The notes beneath the pieces are model-generated. The model had not been told where the DNA came from, made no database searches, and saw only the letters and a program-made list of their open reading frames with translations. A program made the position numbers and the translations under genes. A stretch of DNA of 64,000 nucleotides from Sipunculus nudus (lineage: Eukaryota > Annelida > Sipuncula > Golfingiida > Sipunculidae), in contig CM049321.1 of the NCBI GenBank assembly GCA_026874595.1, positions 23,055,979-23,119,978 on the forward strand, read 5' to 3'. Shown piece by piece: positions 22,885-34,600 of this stretch (positions are counted from its first letter, which is position 1; the number at the start of each line of letters is the position of its first letter).

Positions 22885-23094
22885 CTGAAAAGGAGAAGGT
22901 AAGACGCATTTAATATAATTAATTTAAATATAAAGCTGACCGTGGTGTATTAAGCAAGCAAGCATATTAAGCTTGCTTCATATGCATGCAACTAAATCGG
23001 CCATAATTTTAATCTGGTGTAGAGAAACAAACCTCAAGGATATAGGATGTAGGTCTTACTGTATTTCGTATGTCTCATGCAAACGTGATACGTG
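22885..23094. other. Intron with a dispersed repeat
   Basis: Sequence around GTGTAGAGAAACAA and GATGTAGGTCTTA recurs at about 27,060-27,110, directly before the same minisatellite, so both are copies of one repeat family. No exon seen. Confidence 0.5.
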
Positions 23095-23172
23095 GGAACG
23101 AGATAATTATCGCATAGAAACGTGATACTATCCCGTCGGAACACGAAACTTATCGAGTGGGAACGAGATAAA
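23095..23172. repeat. Short minisatellite with GATAATTATC palindrome
   Basis: Three to four degenerate copies of a unit of about 20-22 bp, GGGAACGAGATAATTATCGC. The same unit occurs at 27,125-27,390 (longest) and inverted at 26,395-26,485. Confidence 0.8.
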
Positions 23173-23194
23173 ACATTTTCTGTGTGTCCTATAC

Positions 23195-23822
23195 GAGCCA
23201 ACGTACAGTCTTGCCTATATATGTATCATGAAATTATGAAAGAAAGAGCATTTTCTTACATTTGCATGACTTCTGATTGGAACATTCGGGTTGTCTTTGG
23301 GTCAAACCTGTCGAAAAGACCGAAGTAGAAATCATCATACCAAAGAAGGCAAGCATTCGCCATACGGGGGTCCCTGTCGTGGGACGCAGACAGCCGCTCC
23401 CCTCAAAACTGAGAGCACACCTTTAAAAACGCTCTGCGGACTTATATTTTGTTATTACCGGTGTACAGTAGCCGTATTGTACTTTGAAGTATAATGACCT
23501 GAAAGTGCGGGCAGGTGTTCTGCGTGGCGCACGAGGCTAGACCGTGTTTGCATTCACTTATTGGCCTTCATTCTCAGGTTCATTTGTGCATAAGTAGCTG
23601 CACAATTGTGAATATTCCTGTAAGTCATTCTTGGATCCAGATCATGACCCTGGCCTACACATAAATCTAATTGATTCTTCACTGGCCAATTCCCGAGATG
23701 CCCCGAAAATTTCCTTAGTATTCAGTTCAGGATTGCTTAGTTGTGTTGTGAAAAAAAAACACACGCACAAATGCACACACAGACACACGCATGAACAAAT
23801 ACCCTTCTGGTGGAGGCAATAA
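23195..23822 (+). repeat. Interspersed repeat with CA-rich tail, copy 1
   Basis: About 630 bp matching 46,720-47,345 almost end to end: GAAAGAAAGAGCATTT, CTCAAAACTGAGAGC, CAGGTTCATTTGTGCATAAG, TGGATCCAGATCATGA, then a CA-rich tail and GTGGAGG. No ORF of note. The CA tail suggests a SINE-like or otherwise non-autonomous retroelement; the class is not certain. It lies in an intron of the lectin/Ig gene. Confidence 0.7.
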
Positions 23823-24234
23823 AGCCGACGTTCCTCTTTGGATCTAGTATTAATAAAGAGGAATATGCTTTCTACGACAAAAATTCATACAGATAATATG
23901 ACTAGTAATAATCCGTAGTCTTTTCAGGTTTATTTAATGTTTAAGTACGAATGATGTTACAAACATGATAAGGGAACGATGGAGGTTATAGTTAAATCAT
24001 TACTTATTAGGCCTTAATTGTCTTCATTATTATTTATGGTTGTTTTAACACTACATAGGTCAGGTCGCAAAGCACTACCATGCATTCACTTAAATTGTTA
24101 TTGAATTGAAAATTAAACTGAAACGACTTGTCCACATTAAATGATAATAGCACTTTGCAGGAAACATCCTAGCAGTCATCGCTGATGAACCTTATGTGCA
24201 GTTTATCCAATGTGAGGCATTAACAGCCAACTGT
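23823..24234. other. Intron: partial copy of the Ig-flanking segment
   Basis: Starts with a stub of an Ig exon (GACGTTCCTCTTTGGATCTA, only about eight codons plus acceptor on the minus strand) and continues with about 350 bp matching the intron 5' of the intact exon at 21,426-21,701. The stub directly abuts the CA-tailed repeat, so that insertion or an associated deletion removed the rest of the exon. Confidence 0.65.
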
Positions 24235-24310
24235 GCAAGTGTTTCTGTGGCTCAGGTGTATGGCACTGTACTAAAAGCCGGGAGATCGAGTGTTCTAACT
24301 TCAACCAAAG
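24235..24310 (+). repeat. Possible tRNA-derived SINE head
   Basis: TGGCTCAGGTGTATGG at 24,248 fits the RNA polymerase III A box; about 45 bp further on, GTGTTCTAACTTC is a weak B box. Around it lies about 200 bp of unique-looking sequence ending near 24,420. This could be a decayed SINE; evidence is modest. Confidence 0.3.
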
Positions 24311-24578
24311 AGGTAAAATTTTTCTCATTCAGTCCCACCGCTGCAGACTTATTGGAAAGGCCGTGCCCAATGGTCGTCCTTCATTCACAAACTAGTCCGC
24401 CTTACGGGGGCTCTTAGATTATTAAGGCTCCGAAGGTGCATTCGTCACCGGGTGTGGTTAACGCCAGGATATAACAGGTACACTAGACTACAGCGAAGCA
24501 ATCTAACGCATACCTATTAAATATATATCAAGCCTATATAAGCAACATGAAACCAGGAATTAAATAGCATTTACTTAC

Positions 24579-24623
24579 AGTTACATGGGTGCTGAAGCTT
24601 ACATGGCGATGTGTCAATCGAAT
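24579..24623 (-). CDS. 45-bp linker exon of the lectin/Ig gene
   Basis: On the minus strand a strong pyrimidine tract ending AACCGCAG is followed by 45 bases and a perfect donor GTAAGT. Entering at phase 1, as the SUEL exon upstream requires, it reads DSIDTSPCKLQHPCN and leaves phase 1 again, joining in frame to SUEL exon 2; the other frame needed is closed. The two cysteines five residues apart could form a small disulphide loop between the two lectin domains. It is too short to recognise by similarity, so support rests on splice sites and phase. Confidence 0.6.
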
Positions 24624-25474
24624 CTGCGGTTAAATGAATGTTGAAAAAATGAGGAAAAAACATGAACGTGTGGTTCATATATTAAGTGAAATTGAAGGCT
24701 TGAAAATACTAATTGTTAGTTTCCATTCTTTCTGAGTATCAAACTCGTACAATTTATAATTACTGTGAGAATTCAAAGAAAGGAATATACAAGGAATTGG
24801 ACTCGGGATGCAAACTGAATAACTTTTTCTTATATAATGATAATAGCACTTTGTTTGACACATCCTTGCAGCTGATAAACTTGAGAGCGAAGTCATGATC
24901 ATTTGGAATCGCGACGAGTCGCTTAAAATGGGCAGTAGTGGGGACTGACAGAGACTGTGTGTTCGCACGACCTGTCGCACTATCAGCGTAGGACAATCCA
25001 AGACCATGTTGCCGTGTGATCGTGCGACGGTCATCTTTACCACCTTTACAGCTAGCTTAGGTTAATGCTGGAGGCACATCCAAACCCACCAATGTGTTTA
25101 TAACACAGGCCTACGCAACTGACAAACATGCTTGCAGAAATCTTTGATTTTCGGCAAGCAATAAAATATATATAAATATGTGTGTATACTTTAATCGATG
25201 TAAGTTTAATAAATGTAAGTTTACAAACATAACACTTGGCAGTAATTGACTGGCATAAGTGTTGGTAGAATAAAAGTGATATATAAATATACCATATATA
25301 AATAATTCTTTTAATTATAAAAAAATGCTCCTTTCTAATTTAGGCAGAAGAGTTATGACTTTCACTAGAAAACATATACCCAATTTCATTTATTTAAATA
25401 TTTATTTTTTATTGGTTGTTTCATTTCAATTGAATATAATTCACTTGAATTTAAATTAAAGTAACACAACTCAC
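24624..25474. other. Intron between SUEL exon 1 and the linker exon
   Basis: No further exon supported. At 24,785-24,870 there is another fragment (GGAATTGGACTCGG, CACTTTG, CATCCTTGCAGC) related to the duplicated intron segment at 21,970-22,050. A segment around 24,890-25,040 (GTGCGACGGTCATC, GACCTGTCGCACTATCAGCG) is GC-richer and may be a repeat fragment; no protein match seen. Confidence 0.5.
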
Positions 25475-25780
25475 CAACAACTGGGCAGGAACAGGCATAA
25501 CTGAGGCGGAGTTGATTGTATGTGTTTTCACAGGGTTCCGCAAAAAAGTTGTTATCAGCAGTGAATGAACAAGACGACTTATTCTTGCACTTGTTTTCCA
25601 CTTTTAATAGAGCCGTTGAGTCCGAACAATTGGTATCTACCACCTTCGAGTCTTGAGGGTAGGGACAATGATATTTGTTATCCTTTCCGTAGAGAGCATC
25701 AATGATAATAATTTTCTGTTGATGTTCGCACGTGATGCTGACTCTCTCATCTTCATATATCACTTCCGTTGAGATTTTAT
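25475..25780 (-). CDS. SUEL/rhamnose-binding lectin domain exon 1 of the lectin/Ig gene
   Basis: This 306-bp exon has acceptor CTTTTTTTCAG, donor GTGAGT, phase 1 at both ends. It encodes a complete SUEL-type domain beginning KISTEVIYEDERVSITC, with DALYGKDNKYHCP, DTNCSD, NKCKN, SSCSF, FFAEPC and LRLSYAC. Cysteine spacing matches the family. Both signature motifs are changed conservatively (YGK for YGR, EPC for DPC), which may alter sugar preference relative to the second domain. Its first codon is split and completed by the G left at the end of the signal-peptide exon at 47,998-48,058, giving GKDKIS. The intron back to that exon would be about 22 kb and contains the BEL, LINE and palindromic elements. 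Confidence 0.92.
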
Positions 25781-25853
25781 CTGAAAAAAAGATGCATTTT
25801 GTCTAATTAATTTTAATTGTAGCTTAATATATACGAATTATGTTTATATCTTT

Positions 25854-25897
<44 letters not shown>

Positions 25898-26300
25898 CCA
25901 ATTAAATAGAAACCTGAAAAGGCACATATATATATATATATATAATCACAGAACATATATAGAACATATTGAAAATAGCAATAAGATGTAGGTCAATGGT
26001 CAATGACGCCAACAGAGGTAATTATAACTTCTAGAAATTAATACCGGCCACGTCATAATAGGTTGATGGACTCGCTTCTAGGATAGAGTTGTCATCATTT
26101 TTATATGAAAGAATTAATCAATTGAACAGAATATAATGAAGGATATATTATGTGTAAGATACAAAACAATAAAGAAATGTTAAAGATGAACCATACATAA
26201 ATATATAGAGTGCAGGTAGTCGAATCTTATACGAGGTGAAGGTAACAGTTGAGATTTGCGCCGTGTGTCACCTTGGTTACATCCCCGACCTTGAGGATAA

Positions 26301-26352
<52 letters not shown>

Positions 26353-26668
26353 TCTAACGATGGCTTATATAGGACGCACATTATTTTATTTTCATCGCGT
26401 TTCAACGTGAACTTATCTCGCTCCCACGACTTAATTTTCTCGTTTCCACGCGATAGTATCTTGTTCCTACATGATAATTATGGCGTGCGTACAAGTCAAT
26501 ATGCTATGATAGGTAAACCCCTTATGTCGAAAAGAAGTCTGTTGTCTGTTGTATATCAGACCGTTACTCTCACTTAAATTGTTAATTTTGTTTTTACCTA
26601 CGTCGAACGCTTTGAGGTATATATTTTACTGTGGGTTCCATTGCGTTCATATTCATGGTTTATGTTTC

Positions 26669-26755
<87 letters not shown>

Positions 26756-27124
26756 TTTCTTATATGTTCAAAGAAAATTTAATGAATTTATTAAGTGTAA
26801 CTGATTGCCCAATCGTCCCTCTCAGATCTTCCCACAATATTATTTCAGTTTTGCTTTTCATATTATGAATCTTTTCTGTGGCATATGTAATATCCCGTAC
26901 TCCTGCCCCCCCCCCCCCAAAAAAAAAAAAAAACATATCCAAACACGTTCTCTGAACAAACATGGCCCATGAGTGTCGTAAGGGTCGATGTAGCATTTTT
27001 ACAGGTCTCAGCGTAATAAGCCCGCTGTATATCCATACATAGAAATCGACCGCAATCTTATAGTAGTGTAGAGAAACAAGCCTTTAGATTTAAGATGTAG
27101 GTCTAATATATTGTCTAATTTTAT
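25781..27124. other. Intron with three TA microsatellites and repeat fragments
   Basis: No exon seen. (TA)n tracts lie at about 25,859-25,894, 26,304-26,350 and 26,669-26,752. At 26,395-26,485 there is an inverted piece of the GATAATTATC minisatellite (CTCGTTTCCACGCGATAGTA). At 26,906-26,933 poly-C is followed by poly-A. From 27,010 a repeat shared with 22,960 leads into the next minisatellite. Confidence 0.7.
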
Positions 27125-27390
27125 TTGCGCGCGTTAATGCGATACCATCTAGAGGGAACGAGATAATTTTCGCATGGGAACGAGATACAATCGCGTAGGG
27201 ACGAGATAATAATCACGTTTGAATGGGATAATTATCGCCGGGGAATGAGACACTTTCGCGTGGGAACGGAATCATTATCGCGTGGGAATTCGATACTTAT
27301 CGCGTGGTAACGAGATACTCTCTCGAAGAAACAAGATAATTATCGAGTTTGAACGCGATACTATCGCTTGGGAACGAGATAAAAAAATAT
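27125..27390. repeat. Minisatellite of about 22 bp (GGGAACGAGATAATTATCGC)
   Basis: About a dozen degenerate copies with alternating GCGTGGGAACGAGATA and ATTATCGCG parts. Each unit contains the palindrome GATAATTATC. The array was expanded here compared with 23,095 and 26,395. Confidence 0.85.
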
Positions 27391-27449
27391 TTGTTGCGGT
27401 CTCTTACAGGAATCACCGTATATATTCATATAGGCTAAGAGCAAGGATC

Positions 27450-30400
27450 TGTAAAAAAAGTGGTTGTACAACCCACACTACATCCAAGGTTTAATGCCAT
27501 AGGGAGTTAGTATTGACCCCCTGGCACATCACCAGATAGGTAGTAGAGTTGAATTGTGGTATCATATTTTTGCTACAGCATCTTATATAATGGGCAGTAT
27601 TTGTCAAAATTAAGGGATAGGGGTAGCTAATTAGGGATTTTCTCAACCATTATTCACTCTAAAGTCATTAGTATGGTATCAATTCACAGCCAATACATTC
27701 CTGTGATAAATGATGCATAATTAATTGTTCTCTACTAATGCCCTGATGTGATCTTGGGGTCAAGATTACGAAATTACTAAATTTTTAAATTTGTATTATG
27801 TGTTATTACTGCTTGTTTACAGGTGTTGTAGTTTAGTGCCATATTTTTTCTTATTTATTTTTTGCGAAACTGCAGGCTTTTAGTACATCAACCATTAAAT
27901 ACTATACTAATGTTACAGTACCTTGCATTGCTTTTTCTGATATGATTCTTGTGTAATTTAAATGTACACTAACCTGTTTCCATGTGATAAATAGCAGGCT
28001 GATTCATGACTCTCCAGATTTATTTCCGAGCTTTCTCATTTCCTATGATTGAGATGTTTTTTAGTTATTATAGACCCTGCTTATATTCCATTTATCAATT
28101 CAAATTTGAGTACAAGTATGACCCTACTCAGGGGCGGAGCCAAAATTTTGGAAAGGGGAGGGTCACGGCCAAGAAGACAGAGAGAAAACCTAAAAAAAGT
28201 CCTCTGGTCCGGGAAGAAGGGTTCAGGGTCGCGAAATTTCGTTTGAAAACCTGATAATAAGGCTTCGGCTCCAAAACGGAAGGGGGGGGGGGGGGTCAGG
28301 ACCCACCTCCTCATCTCCCTCTGGATCCGCCACTGCTACTTGCTCACTGGATTGAATAAATTGTGCCAAAGGGCTCACAACTCAGAAGTCAAATGAAATG
28401 TCATCTCAGAAGAGGAACTGGAAAATAACTAGGCGTTAGACCTATAAATTAATGAAGGAAAACTTATCTATGTACATTGATTTGTTTAGAATCTAGAAAT
28501 GTTAAATAGTATTAGTAGGTATAATGTAGTTGGAGTGTCCCATTTGGCTTTCCGTACAAAACATTATAGCATCTTTGTGATTACAAGCTGTCTTTGGTTA
28601 TCAACTACACTTGATCGGGTGAAATTCTGTGCAAGGAATGTTCAATATTTCCAGTTACCTGGTAGGTTTTACTCACTCTGTTGTAGTCTGAATTGGTCAT
28701 TATCATTTTCTTGCTCAACGAAGGTTAAAACAATGCATTAAGTTCTAAGCAGGTTATCACCTCCTTGTTGAGTCAATGTCGGCCATATATCCCTATTAAC
28801 AAACTGAGAGTGAGTAAACACATCATCAAGAGAACTATAATTAAATATTACAAGCCTTTTTAAAAAATTTACTTCCTGTAATATAACTTTAAATTTACTT
28901 ACTATTTCTGACATATTAATGCTAATTATCACAATACATGATGTATGGTCTTGCCTGCCGTAGCATTAACATCAGGCAGGAGATCCCCATGTAAGCTTAT
29001 CAAATCAAGTTCTTATTTACAAACCTATGTGACATCTTATCTTATATGAAATTTTTCATAGATAGCCTTTAAAGTAGGTATATTATCAAATAGAAACATT
29101 TAACTGATTACTGTATAATGATGCTTGATTCTCAGCATTATTTTTATAATAGCTTCACGTATAGTCGTACTACATGTAGCTAGCCATGACCTCCAGCTAC
29201 CTCCAAGCCATGTGCTCTTGACATCATTGGTCAAGGGAATTGGTTTCAAACTTCACTGAGCAAGAAAATGATTAAGCGACTCATTCCAATTTATCCTCTA
29301 CTATGAAAACAAAATTCAATATCCAACAGAGTGAATAAACATTACAGGATTATTGGAAATTGTGAATCTTTATTGCAAAAACTTTCAGCCAATCAAGTGT
29401 AGCTGACACCTAAAGACAGCTTTTCATCACATAAATGCTAAAAGGTTTTGTATGGAAAGCCAAATGGGACGCTCCAACTACGTTGTACCTACTTATACCA
29501 ATTTAGCTTTTCTAAACGCTAAACAAATTAATGTACATAGATATTTTTCTTTATTAATTTATAGGTCAAACGTCTAGTTATTTTCCTGTTCCACTTTTGA
29601 GATGACATTTAATTTGCTTTCTGAGTTTTGCTGACCCATTTGGCACAATTTATTCAATCCAGTGAGCAAATAGCAGAGGCGCGGATCCATATGGGGGGGG
29701 GGGTCAAAGGGGTCCTGAACCCCCCCCCCCCCCCGGGGGCAATACAACCTTTTTTCTAAGGTTTCAAAACCCTCCTTCACGGACCAGAGGAATTTTGTTC
29801 AGGTTTTCTTTCAGTCTTCCTGGTCGTGACCATTCCCTTTCAAAAATCCTGGATCCGCCCCTGAGTAGGGTATTACATGTACTCAAATTTGAATTGATAA
29901 ATGGAAACATAAGCAAGGCCTATTATTATTAAAACATCTCAATCACAGAAAATAAGCAAGCTCAGAAATAAATCTGGAGAGTCATGTATCAGCCTGCTAT
30001 TTTTACATGGATACATGTTAGTGTAAATATAAATTACGCAAGAATCATATCAGGAAAAGCAATGCAAGGTACTGTAACATTAGTGTAGTATTTAGTGTTT
30101 GATGTACTAAAAGCCTGCAGTTTCATAAAAATAGATAAGAAAACAAATGGTATTAAACTACAACAAGAACAGGAAAAAGAAAAACTGTAAACCAACAGTA
30201 ATGACACATAATAAAAATGTAATAATTAAGTAATTTTGTGACCTTTGACCCAAAGGTCTGATCGGGGCAATTGTAGAAAACAATTAATTATACATAATTT
30301 ATCACAGAAATGTGTTGGCTATGAATTGATACCATACTTTTTGATACACTGACTTTTGAGTGAATAATGGTAAAAAAAAAATCCCTAATTAGCTACCCAT

Positions 30401-30580
30401 ACCCCTTAACTTTTACCAATTTATTGGTCGCGGTACTGCCCATTGTATAACATTCAGTAGCAAAAAAAGTGATACCACAATTCAACTCTACTACCTACCT
30501 TGTGATGTTCAAAGGGGTTCATACTAACTCATTATGGCATCAAACCTTGGATGTAATTAGGGTTGTACAAACTCTTTTTC
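27450..30580. repeat. Second long inverted repeat, arms of about 1.3 kb
   Basis: Left arm about 27,450-28,740; right arm about 29,245-30,580; spacer about 500 bp. Matching pairs include GTTGTACAACCC/GGGTTGTACAA, AACCTTGGATGTA-type outer ends, GGCGGAGCC/GGATCCGCCCCTGAG in the middle and TTTTCTTGCTCA/TGAGCAAGAAAATG near the spacer. Inside each arm sits a copy of a roughly 200-bp segment with ends CAGGGGCGGA...GGATCCGCC and a poly-G run, resembling a hAT-type MITE. No coding gene. The arms have diverged by indels and substitutions, so this is an old duplication, not an assembly mirror. Confidence 0.8.
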
Positions 30581-31096
30581 TAAACCCCCTACCAGATTTT
30601 GCTCCTGCCCTAAAATAGTCCAGCGGTTAAGTTCCCATATTTGGACGAATTGTGCAAAAAAAGGAGGCATGACAGTTGGTAAAGGTGTTTTTTTGGAGAG
30701 TAATGATGAATTTCAGATATGGGGCCAAGCTGAAATAAATTATCCATAAAAAATCCAACATGGCGGCCAAATTTAAAAATGTCAATATCTTGAGTTATAA
30801 TGTCCTAAGAAAGCAGTGTAAGTACTTTATTTCTATATTTTGGCCTTAATATAATGATTGAGCCCTTTTCAGATATTGGCTGTTTATAGCAGCATTTCCC
30901 TAAAATCCGCATTAGTCCAGCGGTTACGCTGCATATTTTGAAGGACGGCGCAAAGATGACAGATGAATAAAACTTGGCATAACAATTGTCCAGACGATAT
31001 GCAATATATTCGTTTTCATTCACGTCGCTAAAATTTAATATATATTGTAATTTTTATGTATTTGAACACTCTTTCTCTTTCGATATAATGAAAAGC
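30581..31096. other. Unassigned AT-rich sequence
   Basis: No gene seen. Short direct repeats are present: TAGTCCAGCGGTTA occurs at about 30,616 and 30,913, and 'aaaatccaacatggcggcc' resembles a dispersed word also seen near 690. Probably repeat-derived. Confidence 0.4.
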
Positions 31097-31290
31097 ACGG
31101 TCGAGAGGTAAAACGCGCGGCTCTCTGCACGGGCTATCAAGGTTCTATCCCCGATGTTGCTTTTAGAGTTGCTTATAGTGGCCTGCTCATGGTCGGTGGT
31201 TTTAACCGGGTCCCCATCGCCAACAGAACCACGAAGAGTGCCTTGTATTAGGCATTATAGCTAGTTGTACAATCAATGTAAAATAAAATT
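31097..31290 (+). repeat. tRNA-derived SINE, copy 1
   Basis: It begins with a tRNA-like head: GAGAGGTAAAACGCGCGG, GGCTCTCT, then the B-box-like GGTTCTATCCC. The tail TTGTACAATCAATGTAAAAT matches the copy at 63,287-63,515 (TTGTACAATCCATGTAAAAT). A pol III SINE is the best reading. Confidence 0.65.
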
Positions 31291-31673
31291 TGTTTAAAAT
31301 ATTCATTTTAGAATGAATATGTGCATGGCAGGGTAAACACACTTGCCGAAGCTCACAGTTGTCACGTGTATAGATTCAATAATTATATTTTATTATTAAG
31401 GTTGCAACATGCAATTTTCGTAAATCAAAATGACCCGGAGGTCTTATGGAGCACCACTCACAATTAACAATATAACAAACTATATAGCGTATTTAGGAGA
31501 AATTAACTCTTTCAAGATTATCATATGCATATGCTACTAAAAGTGCAGTCTCATTTACAACATCTCAATTACTTAGCAGATATCGGAGTTTTTCATTTGT
31601 TGTTATTGTATCAAAAATTTTCTCTATGCCTTGCCATGACATATTCTTTCTTTCTAATACTACATGCATACAT

Positions 31674-34600
31674 TCAATATTCAGGTTCAAATATTTTTTT
31701 TCCCGTCTTGGTAAATATGCAAACGAGAGTACATTGACAAAATACAACACTCCATTCTGCAATAAAAGCATCCACTAGCATCTCCTGTAAAATTTCTCTA
31801 AGCTCATGTTTTGTATCTCTAGCTATATCTCTAATTGAGAATAAATCCTCCAGATCACACCAGTCCAGTATACGTTTTATGTCCAAACACCACCCCTCAT
31901 GTCCTCGTTGGTCATTTAAGCAATCCAAGTCAAACACTTTGTCATCCTGTGCGGAGAAAGCCCACATATTTGTTGTTAAAATTTTACCCCTGAGACTTGG
32001 TGTCGAACTGATAGTGGTATCTATGCGATATGTCTCCACACATTGCCACCACTGGCGCAGCCTTACTGACACCTTAAAAGGTTCCCAAGGCACGATGCTG
32101 CAAAGTGTCACACATGTCATATTTCTTAGTTCCCCATATCGAGCTTCCATAGCCAATTACTGGACATACTTGAGTACAGTAGTGTTTATGAAAAAACCTC
32201 GTTTGACAGGCTTCCCAAGGCTCTACTACTTGCACTGCAAAGTTTCTCCACCGTTAGTCCCAAATCAAGTGTGTCATTTAAATCTAATTCGAAATATTTA
32301 AAGGTAGATGCATATGAATTTATGTCGTCCCCAAAACAAAATGTGACGTCACACCAACTACTTTGTCAGTCCTGAAATGCATAACCTATGTTTTTGATAC
32401 ATTACCTTGTAACCTCAACCATTTGCACTATTAATGAAGAATATCAATCAGTCACTGCTGTTCTTCTGGAGAAGAAGCAGATAGTGCAATGTCGTCAGCA
32501 TACGTGAGTATGCTTAGTTTTTATCAGGACCTATGGATATTAACCACCAGTGTTTTTTTATCTCCTATGTTTAATCATCAATAAACAGGGAGAACATTAT
32601 TGGAGCCAAAATGTCACCTTGCCTGATTCCATAACGTGTTTAAAATAATTCTGTATATAAACCAGTGACATGTACTATCGGTAAAGTTGTTTGGTACATA
32701 GACTGTAGCGCACTTATAAATTTCCCATTAATTCCACATTTTTTTTTCTCTTTTTTTTAAATCAATAATTAACTAAATCCAGTAATTCAGGTTGTAAATC
32801 TTCCCATTTTTTTTTACAAATATCCTCAAAAAATCATTTAGTGTCAAATATTAAGAAATGTTTAATCGTTTAACCTCCATATTTATGTATAATTTCTCTC
32901 TCTCCTTGTGTCATGCACAGGTGGCTGTTGTGTCAGCGGATTAAAATCCTAAACAACAGTCTCCAGAAATAATGAAAACAAAAATATTGACATATTCAAT
33001 ATATATTTTATATGGATACTTTACTTTTATGTCGAATAAAATATATTTCTCTCTCTCTCCCCGCAAAAGTGTTTACACCAATGTAAATCCCTATGAACGC
33101 TATCAAAAGTACGAGTCAAGTCTACGAAACATACATATGTGATTTCCTTTGATTTCTTCCTGCTACGAATGACCGTGGGGAGACAGAACAAATGGTCAAC
33201 ACAACTCCTGCCAGATCTATATGCATTCTGCTCATCACATATTAACTGATGTTCCTCTACATAAAACCAAAGTCTCCCATACAGAACAGTTGCATTCATT
33301 TTCGAAGCAGCATTGATCAGGCTAATTCCTCTTGTGTTCATTGTTACCCTTGGAACCTTCTCATTTTTAGCTCAGCTGACTGTAAGTCATCTGAGCTATA
33401 GCGATCACCCTTTGTCCGTCGTCCGTCCGTCCGGCCGTCTGTCCGTTAACAGGGCACAAATCATAACCGCTTGGTCTGGAATCTTCTTACTTGACATCCA
33501 GGGAGGACCATGAAAATTCTCCTTGAAAACCTGGAATTAGGTCTCTGTTACCCATATTCTTCGAGCTATGGGGCTCAAAAGTACCCCCCCCCCCCAGAAT
33601 AATGGAAAATTTGATACAAAAGCTAACGTATCTGAACAACTAATGCATTGATCACCATGATTCTTTGCATAGATATTGATCATACAGTGATTTATTACTT
33701 TCTGCAGACTGTATTTTTTTTATTTTTTATGATTTTACCCTCTATTTTTGAGACCTTAAAAGATGCGGTCATCTGTTAACAGGGCACAAATCATAACAAC
33801 TTGACCTAGAATCTTCTCTCATGACATGCAGGGAGGCCCGTGAAAAGTCTCTGTGGAAACCTAGAATAAGGTCTGTGTTACCCATATTCTTTGACCTATG
33901 GGGCTCCGAAGTATCCCCCTCCCCCAAGATTAATGGAAACTTTGATACAAAGGCTCAAGTATCTGAACAACTAATGCATTGATCACCATGATTCTTTGCA
34001 TAGATATCATGGATTTTGGTCATAGAATGTTTCATAACTTTCTGCAGATTGGTGGCGCCACCCCTTTTTTTTTATTCGATTTTTACAATTTTTTTTTTAT
34101 TTTTGAGACCTTTAGATGTGGTCATCTGTTGACAGGGCACACATCCTAAGGACTTGACATAGGATCTTCTCTCGTAACATGCAGGGAGGCCCATGAAAAG
34201 TCTCTATGGTCACCTGGAATAATGTCTCTTTTACCCATATTCTTTGAGCTAGGGGGCTCCGAAGTTCCCCCCGCCCAGAATAATGGAAAATTTGAAACAA
34301 ATGCTCCAGTATCTGAGCAACTAATGCATTGATAACTATGATTTTTTGCATGGATATTGGTCATGGAATGTTTCATCACTTTCTGCAGACTGGTGGCGCC
34401 ACCTGTATTTTTTTTTAATTTTTACAATTTTTTTATCTCTTTTTGAGACCTTAAAAGATGTGGTCATATGTAAACAGGGCACATAATGTAACCACTGGAC
34501 CTAAAAACTTCTGTCTTGACATACAGGGAGGCCCTCTGTTACCCATATTCTTTGAGCTGTAGTGCTTTGAAGTACCCTGAAGAACAGCTAAAAAGTTGAT

